Shown here one piece after another: positions 48,501 through 56,086 of a DNA stretch of 64,000 nucleotides. The stretch is from contig NZ_JAAOZT010000002.1 in assembly GCF_011947285.1 (NCBI RefSeq), positions 372,001-436,000 on the forward strand. The letters run 5' to 3'. Positions within the stretch are counted from its first letter, which is position 1. Every line of letters starts with the position of its first letter. The stretch comes from Glaciimonas immobilis (GTDB taxonomy: Bacteria > Pseudomonadota > Gammaproteobacteria > Burkholderiales > Burkholderiaceae_D). Under the pieces are notes generated by a model. That model ran no database searches. It was given only the letters and a program-made list of their open reading frames with translations, and was not told the DNA's origin. Made by a program: the position numbers and the translations under genes.

Positions 48501-49421
48501 CAAGACACCGTGGGCGACCTGTTAAAGCAGGCTGATCTGGCGATGTATCAAGGCAAGGCATCCGGCCGTAATGCGATGCGTTTTTTTGACGTCGAGATGC
48601 AAGCGGTCGTCACAAATCGTGCGGCGATGGAAAACGACCTTCGACGGGCCCTACCGCGCCAGGAATTTGTTCTTTATTTTCAACCCCAAATGGACGAAGA
48701 CAGTCTGGTTACCGGCGCCGAAGGCTTATTACGGTGGGACCACCCGGAACGCGGCCTGGTGCAACCCGCAGAGTTTATATCTCTGGCGGAAGAAACCGGC
48801 CTCATTTTACCGCTGGGTCAATGGGTGCTGGAAACTGCCTGTGCGCAATTGGCAATTTGGGGGAAGCAACCGGCGACGGCGCGGCTTACCCTTGCGGTCA
48901 ATGTCAGCATTCGTCAATTCAGACATGCCAATTTCGTCGACATGTTGATTGGCGCGCTCGATAGTAGCGGCGCCAACCCGCGCCGACTTAAGCTGGAGAT
49001 CACCGAAAGTCTGATGGTCGACAATATGGATGCAACCATTGCCAAGATGACCGCGCTCAAAAACTGCGGTGTGTGCTTTTCATTAGACGATTTCGGTACC
49101 GGTTACTCGTCCCTTTATTACCTCAAGCGACTGCCGCTGGACCAACTGAAGATTGACCAGTCCTTCGTCAAAGACATCATCACTAATCCCAATGATGCAG
49201 CCATCGCGCGCACCATCGTGGCATTGGCGCAGAGTCTGGGCTTCGCGGTCATTGCAGAAGGCGTGGAGACAGAAGCGCAGCGAGATTTTCTGGCGCGTAA
49301 TGGCTGCCATGCGTATCAAGGTTATTTATTCAGCAAGCCATTATTAGTTGCAGATTTTGATCAATTTTTTCAGGCGCATCATCTACAAACAGACCACCAA
49401 AAAACGCTTGAAAACTTGTAA
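45570..49421 (+). CDS. membrane PAS-GAF-PAS-GGDEF-EAL cyclic-di-GMP signalling protein
   Basis: A 1283-residue sensor that makes or breaks cyclic di-GMP. Membrane segments at about 22-44 and 212-235 enclose a helical periplasmic sensor. Then follow PAS (about 250-370), two GAF-like domains (about 380-550 and 555-710), PAS (about 720-840), GGDEF (about 850-1005) and EAL (about 1020-1270). The GGDEF signature RLGGDEF is intact near 917. The EAL signature reads E-G-L (AEGLLRW, near 1050): the metal-binding Glu is kept but the middle residue is Gly. The other EAL residues (NVSIRQF, EITESLM, DDFGTGYSS, AEGVET) are intact, so both activities are plausible. The signal it senses is unknown. Confidence 0.9.
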   Translation: MRRLKTLLKIELNFSSLHWIKVAWPLAVSAALLVGLAAFSMDILSSVRGFVVGESIYSKAQNAAVGHLLQYIDTRDPAQFKAYSDAIAIPQGDRTARLELEKAMPDMAVVYQAFLQGENHPDDYNGMVSLFRNFRHFYLMAPVISFWAEADSLVKALDAEAQLLQKETIAGAYDAMSSQLARARIKAINLPMHELESNFSAGLGEASRKIQHLLLLGIVLMGALLIAVGSIISRSILSKIKRVHHALSISEERLHLAIQSTGDGLWDWDIEANSMHCSSRLMALLEQVDDGALYSSRHFFQYIHPHDQEGVRGAIKNHLHDNASFDLEFRILSLSGNLRWVRLRARSTLNSLGNATRMTGAIVDVTERKKADRELTRSNRALKMLSRCSEAVIRAESERELLSQICRLAVDIGGYRMAWVGYAQFDLRRTITIESYAGIDNDAAFLSKLKISWSEDDPFGCGPAGRAVRSGLPIVIEDMSHDQRIAPWLLETQLHGYLSGIYLPLHDKDGILGVLTLYSEEIMVVSTDEINLLKELARDLAFGIKSIRAQQHQHQIQSAVLKIAAGVSASTGQDFFEQVARNMAEALGASAGFVARLMPGKPVVARVLAGVSDGVVTENFDYMIHDAQVEEVLAADKFLVSNEVAMDFSQSPFLTGLGTQAAIGWRLDNSAGHAIGLLFILFRAPLEKLDFITSTLQIFAARVASELEREETDARMRDQASLLDKAQDAIIVRGMDHRILFWNKSAERLYGWTQAEVLGVPMEDFISDSTLIFEDAKNKIMDSGEWSGEITKRCKSGDTLTVESRWTLVRDDDGQPHSIFAIDTDITQRKASELEIQQLAFYDQLTLLPNRLLLISRLEHALATHIRGQSSGALLFIDLDNFKSINDTLGHDKGDLLLQQAASRITTCVRTSDTVARLGGDEFVVMLLGLDADPGAAVSQAKAIGEKILSMLSKPYHIAGIERHGTASIGITQFSDQQDTVGDLLKQADLAMYQGKASGRNAMRFFDVEMQAVVTNRAAMENDLRRALPRQEFVLYFQPQMDEDSLVTGAEGLLRWDHPERGLVQPAEFISLAEETGLILPLGQWVLETACAQLAIWGKQPATARLTLAVNVSIRQFRHANFVDMLIGALDSSGANPRRLKLEITESLMVDNMDATIAKMTALKNCGVCFSLDDFGTGYSSLYYLKRLPLDQLKIDQSFVKDIITNPNDAAIARTIVALAQSLGFAVIAEGVETEAQRDFLARNGCHAYQGYLFSKPLLVADFDQFFQAHHLQTDHQKTLENL

Positions 49422-49464
49422 GGCTTCTGGTTCGATGCGGTCGGCGTCGTGGGTGCCGTAAAAA

Positions 49465-49905
49465 TCATTTTTGTTGCGCATGAATGATTTTCCCTAAATC
49501 TAGATACGCCCTTATGACGTCGTCGGAGAAGGGCATTCCGCAATTAAGGCGGATGAAATGATTGTAACGAGGAGAGTTCGAAAACAGAAGTCCGGGAGAG
49601 AGCAGTATTTTCCGCGCAGTAGCGCGGCCTCGCATATTTTTTGAGAAGAGAGTCCCGGTGGCAACTCTACCCAGATCGACACGCCGCCATTAGGCAGGCC
49701 GCAACGGGTACCGACTTGAAAGTGGCTGAAGATGGCCTCTGCGGTCAGATCGCGCTGAGCGTGTAGCGCAACGCGTATCTTGTGCAAATGCCGGTCGTAA
49801 GCCCTGTTTTGCCAGCACCGCTTTAAGATAACCTTCCCGGTAGGGCGGCTTTGTCTTGAGAACAGACCGACGTGCTGTCGCAGTAGCGATTACAACCGCT
49901 GACTA
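49465..49905 (-). pseudogene. C-terminal remnant of a MocR/GntR-type aminotransferase-like regulator
   Basis: Three minus-strand reading frames join into the end of a MocR-type protein. From about 49900 the frame reads PYREGYLKAVLAKQGLR. After a frameshift near 49800 it reads RHLHKIRVALHAQRDLTAEAIF and GGVSIWVELPPGLSSQKI. After a second shift near 49615 it reads KILLSPGLLFSNSPRYNHF and IRLNCGMPFSDDVIRAYL, ending at TGA 49465-49467. The segments LSPGLLFS and RLNCG are hallmarks of the MocR aminotransferase C-terminus. The N-terminal DNA-binding part is missing, and a stop precedes the fragment. It is a truncated, twice-frameshifted pseudogene next to the ABC transporter. Confidence 0.8.
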
Positions 49906-49920
49906 CGCGGTAAGCTATTG

Positions 49921-51222
49921 CTAACTTGCAATATCTTCAAGGCTGAAGATTTCTCTTTTGTCGTCGTACGAAAAAATTTCCGCGTAACGGCCCCAGCGAA
50001 TGATCGCGTCTATCGTTTCTTCGGCAGCCTCATCGCTCAGGTAATCTTCCAGCTCTTGCTGAAAGCGTGCACGCGGCGCGCGTTGGCCGGGTCTTTCCTG
50101 CAAGACGGATTTGATGCGTGCCGCCAAAGGTACCAGACGCAGCAGTTGTTGCGCAAAGACCTGTTTGCGCTGCTGTACGCCGTGCTCCGCAAACGCCAGT
50201 CCTAACGTCGTGAGGGTGATATCGCCTTCTTTCATTTCCGCGAACCCGAGATAATGCAAAACCTCCGCGACCGGAAACAAATCGTCAATCTCAAGATGGA
50301 GTTGCGCAGCGATGTCCGGCATATCTGCACGTCCGTTGTAGGGTGCTGCCGCAAGCGTTTCCAGCAAACCCGCCATCAGGTTGGTCGATACCGGGTTAAG
50401 ACGACTGCCCAGTTCCAGACCGGGATTACTACGGTTTGAAATCGGCTGGAGTCTGGCGGTCATCTTGGCATAAATATCATCGACCAGCTGCCGAAATGCC
50501 GGGTCCAGTCGATTGCGGGGATGCGCAAACGGCACCTTGATCTCGGCGATGATACGACCCGGATTAGAGGAGAGCACCAGAATGCGATCACACATGAACA
50601 CGGCTTCTTCGATGTTATGGGTAACGATCAGAATCGACTTGATCGGCAAGCGGCCATCGTTCCACAGGTCGAGCAAGTCCGTACGCAACGTCTCCGCGGT
50701 CAATACATCGAGCGCAGAAAAAGGTTCGTCCATCAGCAGCAGGGTTGGGTCCACCACCAGCGCGCGGGCAAATCCCACCCGTTGACGCATACCGCCCGAG
50801 AGTTCGCGCGGATAAGCGTTTTCAAAGCCATCGAGTCCAATCAGATCAATGGCCGCCAATGCACGCTTGCGGCGCTCTGCGGGCGGCGTTCCGAGTGCTT
50901 CGAGACCGGCCTCTACATTGTCTAAAACAGTTAACCACGGAAATAGCGCAAAAGTCTGGAATACCATCGCTACGCCGTCAGCAGGGCCCTTGACCGGTTG
51001 GCCGCGATACGTAACATCGCCGCCGGTCGGCTGGATCAATCCGGCGATAATGCGCAATAAAGAGGATTTTCCGCAACCTGATCGGCCCAGCAGACCGACG
51101 ATTTCTCCGTCATGTAGCGTCAGACTGACGTCATCAAGGACTAATAACTCGCCTTGTGCCTTGGCAAAACCGCGACGCACCTGATTAACTTTTAAAATTT
51201 CTGTTTCCGTTACTTTTGGCAT
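49921..51222 (-). CDS. nitrate/sulfonate-type ABC transporter ATPase with AAA-associated C-terminal domain
   Basis: ATPase of 433 residues. Residues 1-260 form a nitrate/taurine-type nucleotide-binding domain: Walker A GRSGCGKS at 46-53, signature LSGGMRQRVGFARAL, Walker B LLLMDEPFSALD. Residues about 280-433 form the extra AAA-associated domain (helical; LFPVAEVLHYLGFAEMKEGD, AEETIDAIIRWGRYAEIFSYDD) found in a subset of these transporters and thought to sense a ligand or state. The permease gene follows upstream on the same strand, 31 bp away. There is no binding-protein gene nearby. Substrate unknown. Confidence 0.88.
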   Translation of the reverse strand: MPKVTETEILKVNQVRRGFAKAQGELLVLDDVSLTLHDGEIVGLLGRSGCGKSSLLRIIAGLIQPTGGDVTYRGQPVKGPADGVAMVFQTFALFPWLTVLDNVEAGLEALGTPPAERRKRALAAIDLIGLDGFENAYPRELSGGMRQRVGFARALVVDPTLLLMDEPFSALDVLTAETLRTDLLDLWNDGRLPIKSILIVTHNIEEAVFMCDRILVLSSNPGRIIAEIKVPFAHPRNRLDPAFRQLVDDIYAKMTARLQPISNRSNPGLELGSRLNPVSTNLMAGLLETLAAAPYNGRADMPDIAAQLHLEIDDLFPVAEVLHYLGFAEMKEGDITLTTLGLAFAEHGVQQRKQVFAQQLLRLVPLAARIKSVLQERPGQRAPRARFQQELEDYLSDEAAEETIDAIIRWGRYAEIFSYDDKREIFSLEDIAS

Positions 51223-51253
51223 GAGTATCCTTGATAGAGCTTTAAATATGCGC

Positions 51254-52987
51254 TTACGTTGCGTTCAGTTTGTTATTGGCGTAGTGATACATGGGGCGCC
51301 ACAGCAGGCGATTAAACATCACCACAAAGAACGACATTACAATGATGCCAAGGATGATGCGGGGAAAGTCGCCTGCAGCGGTATATTGCGCAATGTAAGA
51401 ACCCAGGCCATGGGCATTGAGTTTAGTATCGCCCCAAGACACCGACTCAGAAACAATACTCGCGTTCCAGGCACCACCGGAAGCTGTGATGGCACCGGTA
51501 ACGTAATAAGGAAAAATCCCTGGCAGCATGGCTTTACGCCACCATTGCCAACCCCTTATTTTGAAATTTGCCGATACTTCACGATAGTCATTGGGATAGG
51601 CCATTGCCCCCGCAATTACATTGAAGAGGATGTACCATTGCGTACCGAGCACGATCAATGGGCTTAGCCATATGTCAGGATTGCCGTTAAACCGAACGAT
51701 CATAATGACAAATACCGGAAACAGCAGATTAGCCGGAAATGCCGCCAAAAACTGCGCCAGCGGTTGAATTTTTTCTGCCAGCCGTGGACGTAATCCGATC
51801 AGGACGCCTAGTGGCACCCATATCAAAGAGGCGATCACTATCAATAACATCACGCGCAATAATGTATAGACTCCCAGCACCAGCACCTGACCAACTTCGC
51901 CCAGGCTGACCTCTGCGCCGACGAAGGCGATCACCCGCCACATCACCCAAATTGCCAGAACGCCCAATGCGGTGTTCCACGCAATATCGACCCGCCGATC
52001 AGGGGGCTGATTTAATTTTCTGTTACTGCTCTTGCCCGGATTAAAACGCATTGGGGCCGTAATCACGCGGCGGAACAAATAACCGAACGGCAATAAAATA
52101 GCCTGAATCAGACGCGTACGCTGGATCAGATTCAGTAACCAGGACGACGGAGAAAACTGTGCAGTGGTGTTTTCCATGCGGAATTTGTCGGCCCACGCAA
52201 CCAGTGGTCGGAAGAGTAGCTGGTCATAGCAAATAATGACCGCGGTCATCACCACGATGACCCAGCCAACTGCACCCAGATTGTGTTCACTGATGGCTAA
52301 AGCCAGATACGAACCTACGCCGGGCAGCGTAATACTTTTATTGCCCACCGTGATGGCTTCGGCTGCGACCACAAAGAACCAGCCGCCGGACATACTCATC
52401 ATCATGTTCCAGATCAAACCTGGAATGGCGAAGGGCACTTCTAGTTTCCAAAAGCGTTGCCATCCGGAAAGGTGGAAGCTGCGTGAGACTTCCTGCAGAT
52501 CATCGGGAATAGTGGTGAGCGACTGATAGAAACTAAACGTCATGTTCCAGGCCTGACTGGTAAATATGGCAAAGATTGCCGCCAGTTCGGCTCCCATAAC
52601 ACGCCCGGGAAAGAGCGCTATAAAGAAAGTGACCGTGAACGAGATATAACCTAACACGGGTACCGATTGCAGTACGTCCAGAGCAGGAATCAGGATTTTC
52701 TCGGCGCGCTTACTTTTGGCGGCGACTGTGGCGTAAATGAGCGTGAACACGAGCGACGCAACCATGGCGGCCAACATGCGCAAAGTCGTCCTAAGGGCAT
52801 ATTCCGGCAAATTGGCGGGATCGAGCGTGATGATATTAGCGGTAAGGCTTGATAACGGGGCGAGCGTGTCTTTTACGCCGAGTCCGCTAAAAGCGATAAT
52901 ACCTATAACAAGCGGGAAAACCAGAAAATCCCAACGATTTGGCGTGAGTCTTTTTGATAAGGGTAGTGCGTGAACGTTTAATGTCAT
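51254..52987 (-). CDS. double-length ABC transporter permease (two fused permease domains)
   Basis: A 577-residue inner-membrane protein with two copies of the BPD_transp_1 permease fold. Domain 1 (about 60-270) has the coupling loop TTIPDDLQEVSRSFHLSGWQRFWKLEVPFAIPGLIWN. Domain 2 (about 350-565) has NDYREVSANFKIRGWQWWRKAMLPGIFPYYVTG. Each has its own EAA-type loop, so one chain can serve as a full channel dimer. The pairing with an AAA-associated ATPase is typical. It is first in its operon (ATPase downstream); substrate not known. Confidence 0.88.
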   Translation of the reverse strand: MTLNVHALPLSKRLTPNRWDFLVFPLVIGIIAFSGLGVKDTLAPLSSLTANIITLDPANLPEYALRTTLRMLAAMVASLVFTLIYATVAAKSKRAEKILIPALDVLQSVPVLGYISFTVTFFIALFPGRVMGAELAAIFAIFTSQAWNMTFSFYQSLTTIPDDLQEVSRSFHLSGWQRFWKLEVPFAIPGLIWNMMMSMSGGWFFVVAAEAITVGNKSITLPGVGSYLALAISEHNLGAVGWVIVVMTAVIICYDQLLFRPLVAWADKFRMENTTAQFSPSSWLLNLIQRTRLIQAILLPFGYLFRRVITAPMRFNPGKSSNRKLNQPPDRRVDIAWNTALGVLAIWVMWRVIAFVGAEVSLGEVGQVLVLGVYTLLRVMLLIVIASLIWVPLGVLIGLRPRLAEKIQPLAQFLAAFPANLLFPVFVIMIVRFNGNPDIWLSPLIVLGTQWYILFNVIAGAMAYPNDYREVSANFKIRGWQWWRKAMLPGIFPYYVTGAITASGGAWNASIVSESVSWGDTKLNAHGLGSYIAQYTAAGDFPRIILGIIVMSFFVVMFNRLLWRPMYHYANNKLNAT

Positions 52988-53691
52988 ACCTGAAATTCCT
53001 GTTACTTATATTTAAAAATTCAGTGATCCACGCGGTAAGTGGGAGCGTAGTCAGTCAATACTGCATATTCGCGTGCTATGTTTGCTGCGAATGTTGGCTG
53101 TTCGCTGGCGGTGCCTGATGCGTATTTGGTGACACATGCCGTAGCTATTTTCATCTGTACCACAATTTTCGTTATTCCTTACAAGAGCGCATAGCGCGTG
53201 CAGAGAAGATTCGTTCTTTTTTTCCTGGACAATCCCTTTTACTCTAGCTGCGGCTGTACGCAGCGGGCGCAGGTTCACGGGAACGTCACCTCGCTCACAT
53301 AATTCTAATATGATATATTTTTTTTACGCATCCCGGCACGTTACCAATTGAATATGGCATTCTCGTGACATGGTGAGATAAATAATAAATAGATACAGTG
53401 TTTAGTTGGAAAACATAAATGAATGACTGATACGTTATTTGTAATCCTTTAGTATTTTTCACAAGATACGCGCAGCAATGGTATTAATATTGTAAAGGGC
53501 TATCTTTATTGAGGCTGAAGGAAGAGTGAAACCCCACACCTAAAATGCGCATGCATATTGCCTGGAAGCTATTTCGTTCAACAATTTTTAAAATTTTTTG
53601 CAACAATGCTAGTTGATTGCGGCGCCGGGATTCCATCTGCTATATATTAGCTAATGCGCTAGTGCGCTATTTATTGCATTAAGGAGACAAA
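52988..53691. other. 704-bp divergent spacer upstream of the ABC transporter and the DUF427 gene
   Basis: No recognisable gene. The part at 53300-53640 is AT-rich. A minus-strand frame of 75 codons (53051-53278) lacks a good ribosome-binding site and resembles nothing known. I see no riboswitch. Confidence 0.4.
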
Positions 53692-53973
53692 ATGAAGGCC
53701 ATCTGGAATGATATCGTCATCGCTGAATCTGACGACACCGTCGTCGTCGAGGGAAATCATTACTTTCCAAAGTCATCGATTAGCCCCTTATTTTTGCAGT
53801 CTAGTGACACCACGTCCGTATGCCCGTGGAAGGGCACTGCTCATTACTACACGCTGGAGGTCGGTGGCAAGATTAATCCCGACGCGGTGTGGTACTACGC
53901 CGAGCCGAAGGAAGCCGCGCGGGAAATTCGTGATCGGGTTGCATTCTGGAAAGGCGTGAAAGTAACCCAATGA
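53692..53973 (+). CDS. DUF427 domain protein
   Basis: A 93-residue protein covering a whole DUF427 domain. Visible hallmarks are MKAIWNDIVIAESDDTVVVEGNHYFP, the conserved CPWKGTAHYYTL and DAVWYYAEPKEAAREIRDRVAFWKGV. The family has a small beta-barrel-like fold and is of unknown function; it is widespread in bacteria and fungi. The ribosome-binding site AAGGAGA is strong. It appears monocistronic. An 11-bp tandem array starts 20 bp after its stop. Confidence 0.9.
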   Translation: MKAIWNDIVIAESDDTVVVEGNHYFPKSSISPLFLQSSDTTSVCPWKGTAHYYTLEVGGKINPDAVWYYAEPKEAAREIRDRVAFWKGVKVTQ

Positions 53974-53992
53974 GGGTGCGGCCCCTATCGAG

Positions 53993-54102
53993 GTTTATTC
54001 AACGTTTATTCAGCACTAATTCAACATTAATTCAACGTTAATTCGACGTCAGTTCAATGTTAGTTCAATGTTAGTTCAACGTCGATTCAACGTGAGTTCT
54101 AT
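53993..54102. repeat. ten tandem 11-bp units after the DUF427 gene
   Basis: Degenerate 11-bp units begin at 53993 and repeat without interruption to 54102. A consensus unit is GTTAGTTCAAC; observed variants include GTTTATTCAAC, ATTAATTCAAC, GTCAGTTCAAT and GTCGATTCAAC. TTC at positions 6-8 is kept in all ten. Most units have imperfect dyad ends (GTT...AAC). The array begins 20 bp past the stop. Confidence 0.92.
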
Positions 54103-54313
54103 CTATGGATTTCGCTGTCAGGATCGGGGCAGATTGCTTTCGGCAAGCGGCTGCCTCAGATGGATTGTTCTATCCCACTGCCTTTGTTTATTAGGCAGTC
54201 CGCGCCTTTTTAAGTGCTCGCTAGCGAAGTAATTTCGCGATTTTGTTCCTCTTTCCATTTCGATAATAAACCCGCATTTTCAACCGCGCTCAGCAAACTT
54301 TTTAGATGTATCG

Positions 54314-54329
54314 TAATATAGCGATATTA
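54314..54329. promoter_or_regulatory. dyad upstream of arsR-type gene, candidate operator
   Basis: TAATATAGCGATATTA has perfect 6-bp arms and a four-base centre. It lies 55 bp upstream of the regulator's ATG, a common place for an ArsR-family operator. Arms are AT-only, so the call is tentative. Confidence 0.4.
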
Positions 54330-54384
54330 AGTTCTGTAAAACCCAATATTCATTTCTATAAAAGACGAAATACCTATCGACATT

Positions 54385-54681
54385 ATGAACTTCGATCTTA
54401 TACACAAAGCACTCGCCAATCCGGTCAGACGGCAAATACTGCAATGGCTAAAAACGCCCGACGCGTATTTTTCTGAACAGGAGTATCCGCTCGATATCGG
54501 TGTTTGCTGCGGCTTGATCGATAAGCGTACCGGGTTATCACAATCGACAGTGTCGGCCCATTTAGCGACATTGCAGCGCGCCGAACTGGTAACGACCAAG
54601 CGGGTAGGGCAATGGGTTTTTTATCGCCGCAACGAAGAGACCATTCAACAATTTCTCGCACATATAAACGGGGATCTTTGA
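54385..54681 (+). CDS. ArsR-family transcriptional regulator
   Basis: A 98-residue winged-helix repressor. It starts NFDLIHKALANPVRRQILQWLK. The recognition-helix region is TGLSQSTVSAHLATLQRAELVTTKRVGQWVFYRRN, standard for ArsR. The family's metal-binding motif ELCVCDL is absent. Two adjacent cysteines (positions about 36-37, in GVCCGL) could serve as a redox or electrophile sensor. It leads a plus-strand set with an MFS exporter and an Old Yellow Enzyme, which suggests it controls them in response to a reactive compound. Confidence 0.88.
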   Translation: MNFDLIHKALANPVRRQILQWLKTPDAYFSEQEYPLDIGVCCGLIDKRTGLSQSTVSAHLATLQRAELVTTKRVGQWVFYRRNEETIQQFLAHINGDL

Positions 54682-54778
54682 TCGCCAGCAAGAGTTTCAT
54701 TAGCGTTCATCGTCCGATCAAGACAAACCTCTGAATTGACGCTGCCATCTGATCCACCTAAATTTTCCAAAGACTTCC

Positions 54779-55966
54779 ATGCCTCTTGCTCTACTAGTAC
54801 TCGCGCTCAGCGCTTTTGCCATCGGCACCACAGAATTTGTGATCATGGGCTTGCTCCCGGATGTTGCCCGCAGTCTGGCGGTTTCTCTTCCCAGCGCAGG
54901 ATGGCTGATCAGCGGCTATGCGCTGGGTGTCGCCATTGGCGCGCCGATCATGGCGGTGGCGACGGCTTCGCTGCCACGCAAACGTGCTTTGCTAATATTG
55001 ATGGGCGTGTTCATAGTAGGCAATCTGATGTGTGCGGTAGCAGCGGATTACGGCTTTTTGATGTTTGCACGGGTAGTAACAGCGCTATGTCATGGTGCCT
55101 TCTTCGGAATTGGCTCGGTGGTAGCGGCTAGTCTGGTCCCCGAAAACAAGAAAGCGTCGGCGGTGGCATTGATGTTCACCGGTTTGACGTTGGCGAACGT
55201 GCTGGGCGTGCCTTTAGGTACGGCGCTTGGTCAGTTTGCCGGTTGGCGTACGCCTTTCTGGGCGGTGACGGTCCTCGGCGTCGTCGCATTGGCGGCTTTA
55301 GCCAAGGTGCTGCCCACGCTCAAAGATGAGAAGAAGACAGACCTACGTAGCGAATTTAAACAACTCGGCAGCGCCGGTATTTGGGCGGCGCTGGCGACCA
55401 CGACCTTTTTTTCGGCGGCAATGTTCGCACTATTTACCTACGTAGCACCGTTGCTGGAAGAGGTCACGCACGTCACTCCGCACGGCGTTACCTGGACTTT
55501 ATTTTTAATCGGTCTTGGCCTCACCGTAGGCAATTATGTAGGCGGTCGATTGGCTGACTGGCGTTTGGGAACCGCGTTGACCGGGATTTTTGTACTGCTA
55601 GCGGTAGCGGCAGCAACGCTCAGATGGACGAGCGTGGCGCTGATCCCCGCGGAAATTAATCTGTTTATCTGGGCCATGGTGGCTTTTGCCGCAGTGCCCG
55701 GTTTGCAGATTAACGTGATGATTTTTGGCAAGGCCGCGCCCAATCTGGTCGCCACCCTCAACATCGGCGCGTTTAACGTCGGTAATGCACTCGGCGCCTG
55801 GGTGGGCGGACTTGTGATTGGACAGGGGCTCGGATTGCAAGCGGTACCGCTGGCGGCTGGCGCGCTGGCGCTGGTAGCGGTGGTTGCGATGCAGTTATCG
55901 CTGCGGTTGGCCAGGAAAGAGGCATCGGCCTTAGGAATACATACAGCATCTCCGGCAATGGGCTGA
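54779..55966 (+). CDS. MFS efflux transporter (AraJ/YdhP-like, DHA1 class)
   Basis: A 395-residue inner-membrane protein with 12 predicted segments. The start matches the DHA1 drug/sugar exporter family: LALSAFAIGTTEFVIMGLLPDVARSL. The next loop motif is ASLPRKRALL, and RVVTALCHGAFFGIGSVVAASLVP and FTGLTLANVLGVPLGTALGQFAGWRTPFW are typical of AraJ/YdhP relatives. It lies 97 bp after the ArsR gene and 120 bp before an Old Yellow Enzyme. It probably exports a toxic small molecule; the compound is not known. Confidence 0.87.
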   Translation: MPLALLVLALSAFAIGTTEFVIMGLLPDVARSLAVSLPSAGWLISGYALGVAIGAPIMAVATASLPRKRALLILMGVFIVGNLMCAVAADYGFLMFARVVTALCHGAFFGIGSVVAASLVPENKKASAVALMFTGLTLANVLGVPLGTALGQFAGWRTPFWAVTVLGVVALAALAKVLPTLKDEKKTDLRSEFKQLGSAGIWAALATTTFFSAAMFALFTYVAPLLEEVTHVTPHGVTWTLFLIGLGLTVGNYVGGRLADWRLGTALTGIFVLLAVAAATLRWTSVALIPAEINLFIWAMVAFAAVPGLQINVMIFGKAAPNLVATLNIGAFNVGNALGAWVGGLVIGQGLGLQAVPLAAGALALVAVVAMQLSLRLARKEASALGIHTASPAMG

Positions 55967-56086
55967 TCCCATTTTTGTTTAGATTTTTTCGGCATCACGC
56001 GTGTGCCTATGTGTTTGCGAGGCTTGCGAGTAGTGATTTTTTAGCAGAATCTTTTTTAACTTTTCAACTTTAAGAATATAAATATT

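Larger units (their letters stand above)
53974..54384. other. spacer between DUF427 gene and arsR-type gene
   Basis: It contains the ten-unit 11-bp array (separate entry), then about 280 bp with no gene, and the arsR promoter region with a dyad at 54314-54329. Confidence 0.5.

Noticed and set aside
53051-53278. 75-codon minus-strand frame upstream of the ABC permease
   Set aside because: No convincing ribosome-binding site, odd composition and no family match.
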